20,196 nt of DNA from CAZVBV01 sp964578905. Its GTDB lineage: Bacteria; Patescibacteriota; Gracilibacteria; UBA4473. Each line of letters opens with the position of its first letter. Positions within the stretch are counted from its first letter, which is position 1. Shown here piece by piece: positions 20,160-20,196 of the stretch. Location: contig CAZOER010000015.1 of NCBI GenBank assembly GCA_964578905.1, positions 1 to 20,196 of the forward strand, read 5' to 3'. The notes beneath the pieces are model-generated. The model had not been told where the DNA came from. It saw nothing but the letters and a program-made list of their open reading frames with translations, and did not search any database. Made by a program: the position numbers and the translations under genes.

Positions 20160-20196
20160 TGAGGCGGTGATCCATCCGCACATTCCCGTACGGATA
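20160..20196 (-). rRNA. rrs: 16S rRNA, 3' end (rest outside window)
   Basis: On the minus strand the sequence shows helix 45 with its GGAA tetraloop (GTACG-GGAA-TGTGC inside ATCCG/CGGAT), the site of KsgA dimethylation, followed by GGATCACC. This is the universal end of 16S rRNA. The tail after GGATCACC is GCCTCA where TCCTTA is found in Escherichia coli, so the anti-Shine-Dalgarno core CCTCC is CCGCC. The mature end is put near 20160 by alignment with E. coli. No 23S rRNA or tRNA follows; two terminators and a protein gene do. Confidence 0.92.

Noticed and set aside
1..20196. UGA recoding as in Gracilibacteria or Absconditabacteria
   Set aside because: TGA ends rbfA, the cysteine desulfurase, the membrane protein and the zinc-ribbon protein at natural ends, and no gene has in-frame TGA.
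1..20196. CRISPR arrays, tRNA genes, prophage or conjugation genes
   Set aside because: Read by eye, no spaced direct-repeat array, cloverleaf with TTCRA arm, or phage/transfer gene was found.

Overview
The window looks like chromosome from a small-genome bacterium, most likely of the Candidate Phyla Radiation (Patescibacteria). This lineage call is inference. It rests on compact gene packing with 4-nt overlaps, short versions of housekeeping enzymes, a cysteine-rich two-ended zinc-ribbon protein of a type I associate with these genomes, a TrmB-like regulator, and REP-type palindromes. TGA is used as a stop (rbfA, the cysteine desulfurase), so this is not a lineage that reads UGA as glycine.

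Layout. 1-1453 (-): 5'-most 484 codons of a DEDDh exonuclease/DinG-like protein whose helicase P-loop appears lost. 1512-2431 (+): rbfA and a divergent HAM1/RdgB-type pyrophosphatase, overlapping by 4 nt. 2428-5978 (-): a membrane protein, a zinc-ribbon protein, lexA, recA and a Mn-type superoxide dismutase; lexA has three helically phased TGTATACA boxes across its promoter. 6064-7485 (+): metG. 7504-7955: a 452-bp unit with 37-bp terminal inverted repeats around a DUF559/Vsr-fold endonuclease gene. 8030-10108 (-): fusA. 10164-10949 (-) and 11055-12467 (+): a TrmB-like regulator divergent from a sodium:solute symporter, with an operator-like palindrome between them. 12508-14179 (+): methyltransferase and cysteine desulfurase. 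14190-14330: three REP-like hairpins. 14366-16689 (+): zinc-ribbon protein and exonuclease III (the latter with a REP-derived peptide insertion). 16686-19077 (-): HD-domain protein and ychF. 19168-19343 (+): a 6S RNA candidate with promoter and terminator. 19365-19838 (-): hypothetical protein. 19936-20160: terminators and hairpins of the 16S rRNA trailer. 20160-20196 (-): the 3' end of 16S rRNA.

The most striking signal concerns translation initiation. No gene here has a well-placed Shine-Dalgarno sequence. Eight genes have a -10 box that ends only 7-9 nt before the start codon (most with a fitting -35), which predicts leaderless mRNAs. The 16S 3' tail reads CACCGCCTC where CACCTCCTT is normal, so the anti-Shine-Dalgarno core is changed, and that same tail forms a perfect hairpin with the trailer. 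Together these suggest a lineage that relies mainly on leaderless or Shine-Dalgarno-independent initiation. The 16S gene is followed by terminators and not by 23S rRNA, so the rRNA operon also appears split.
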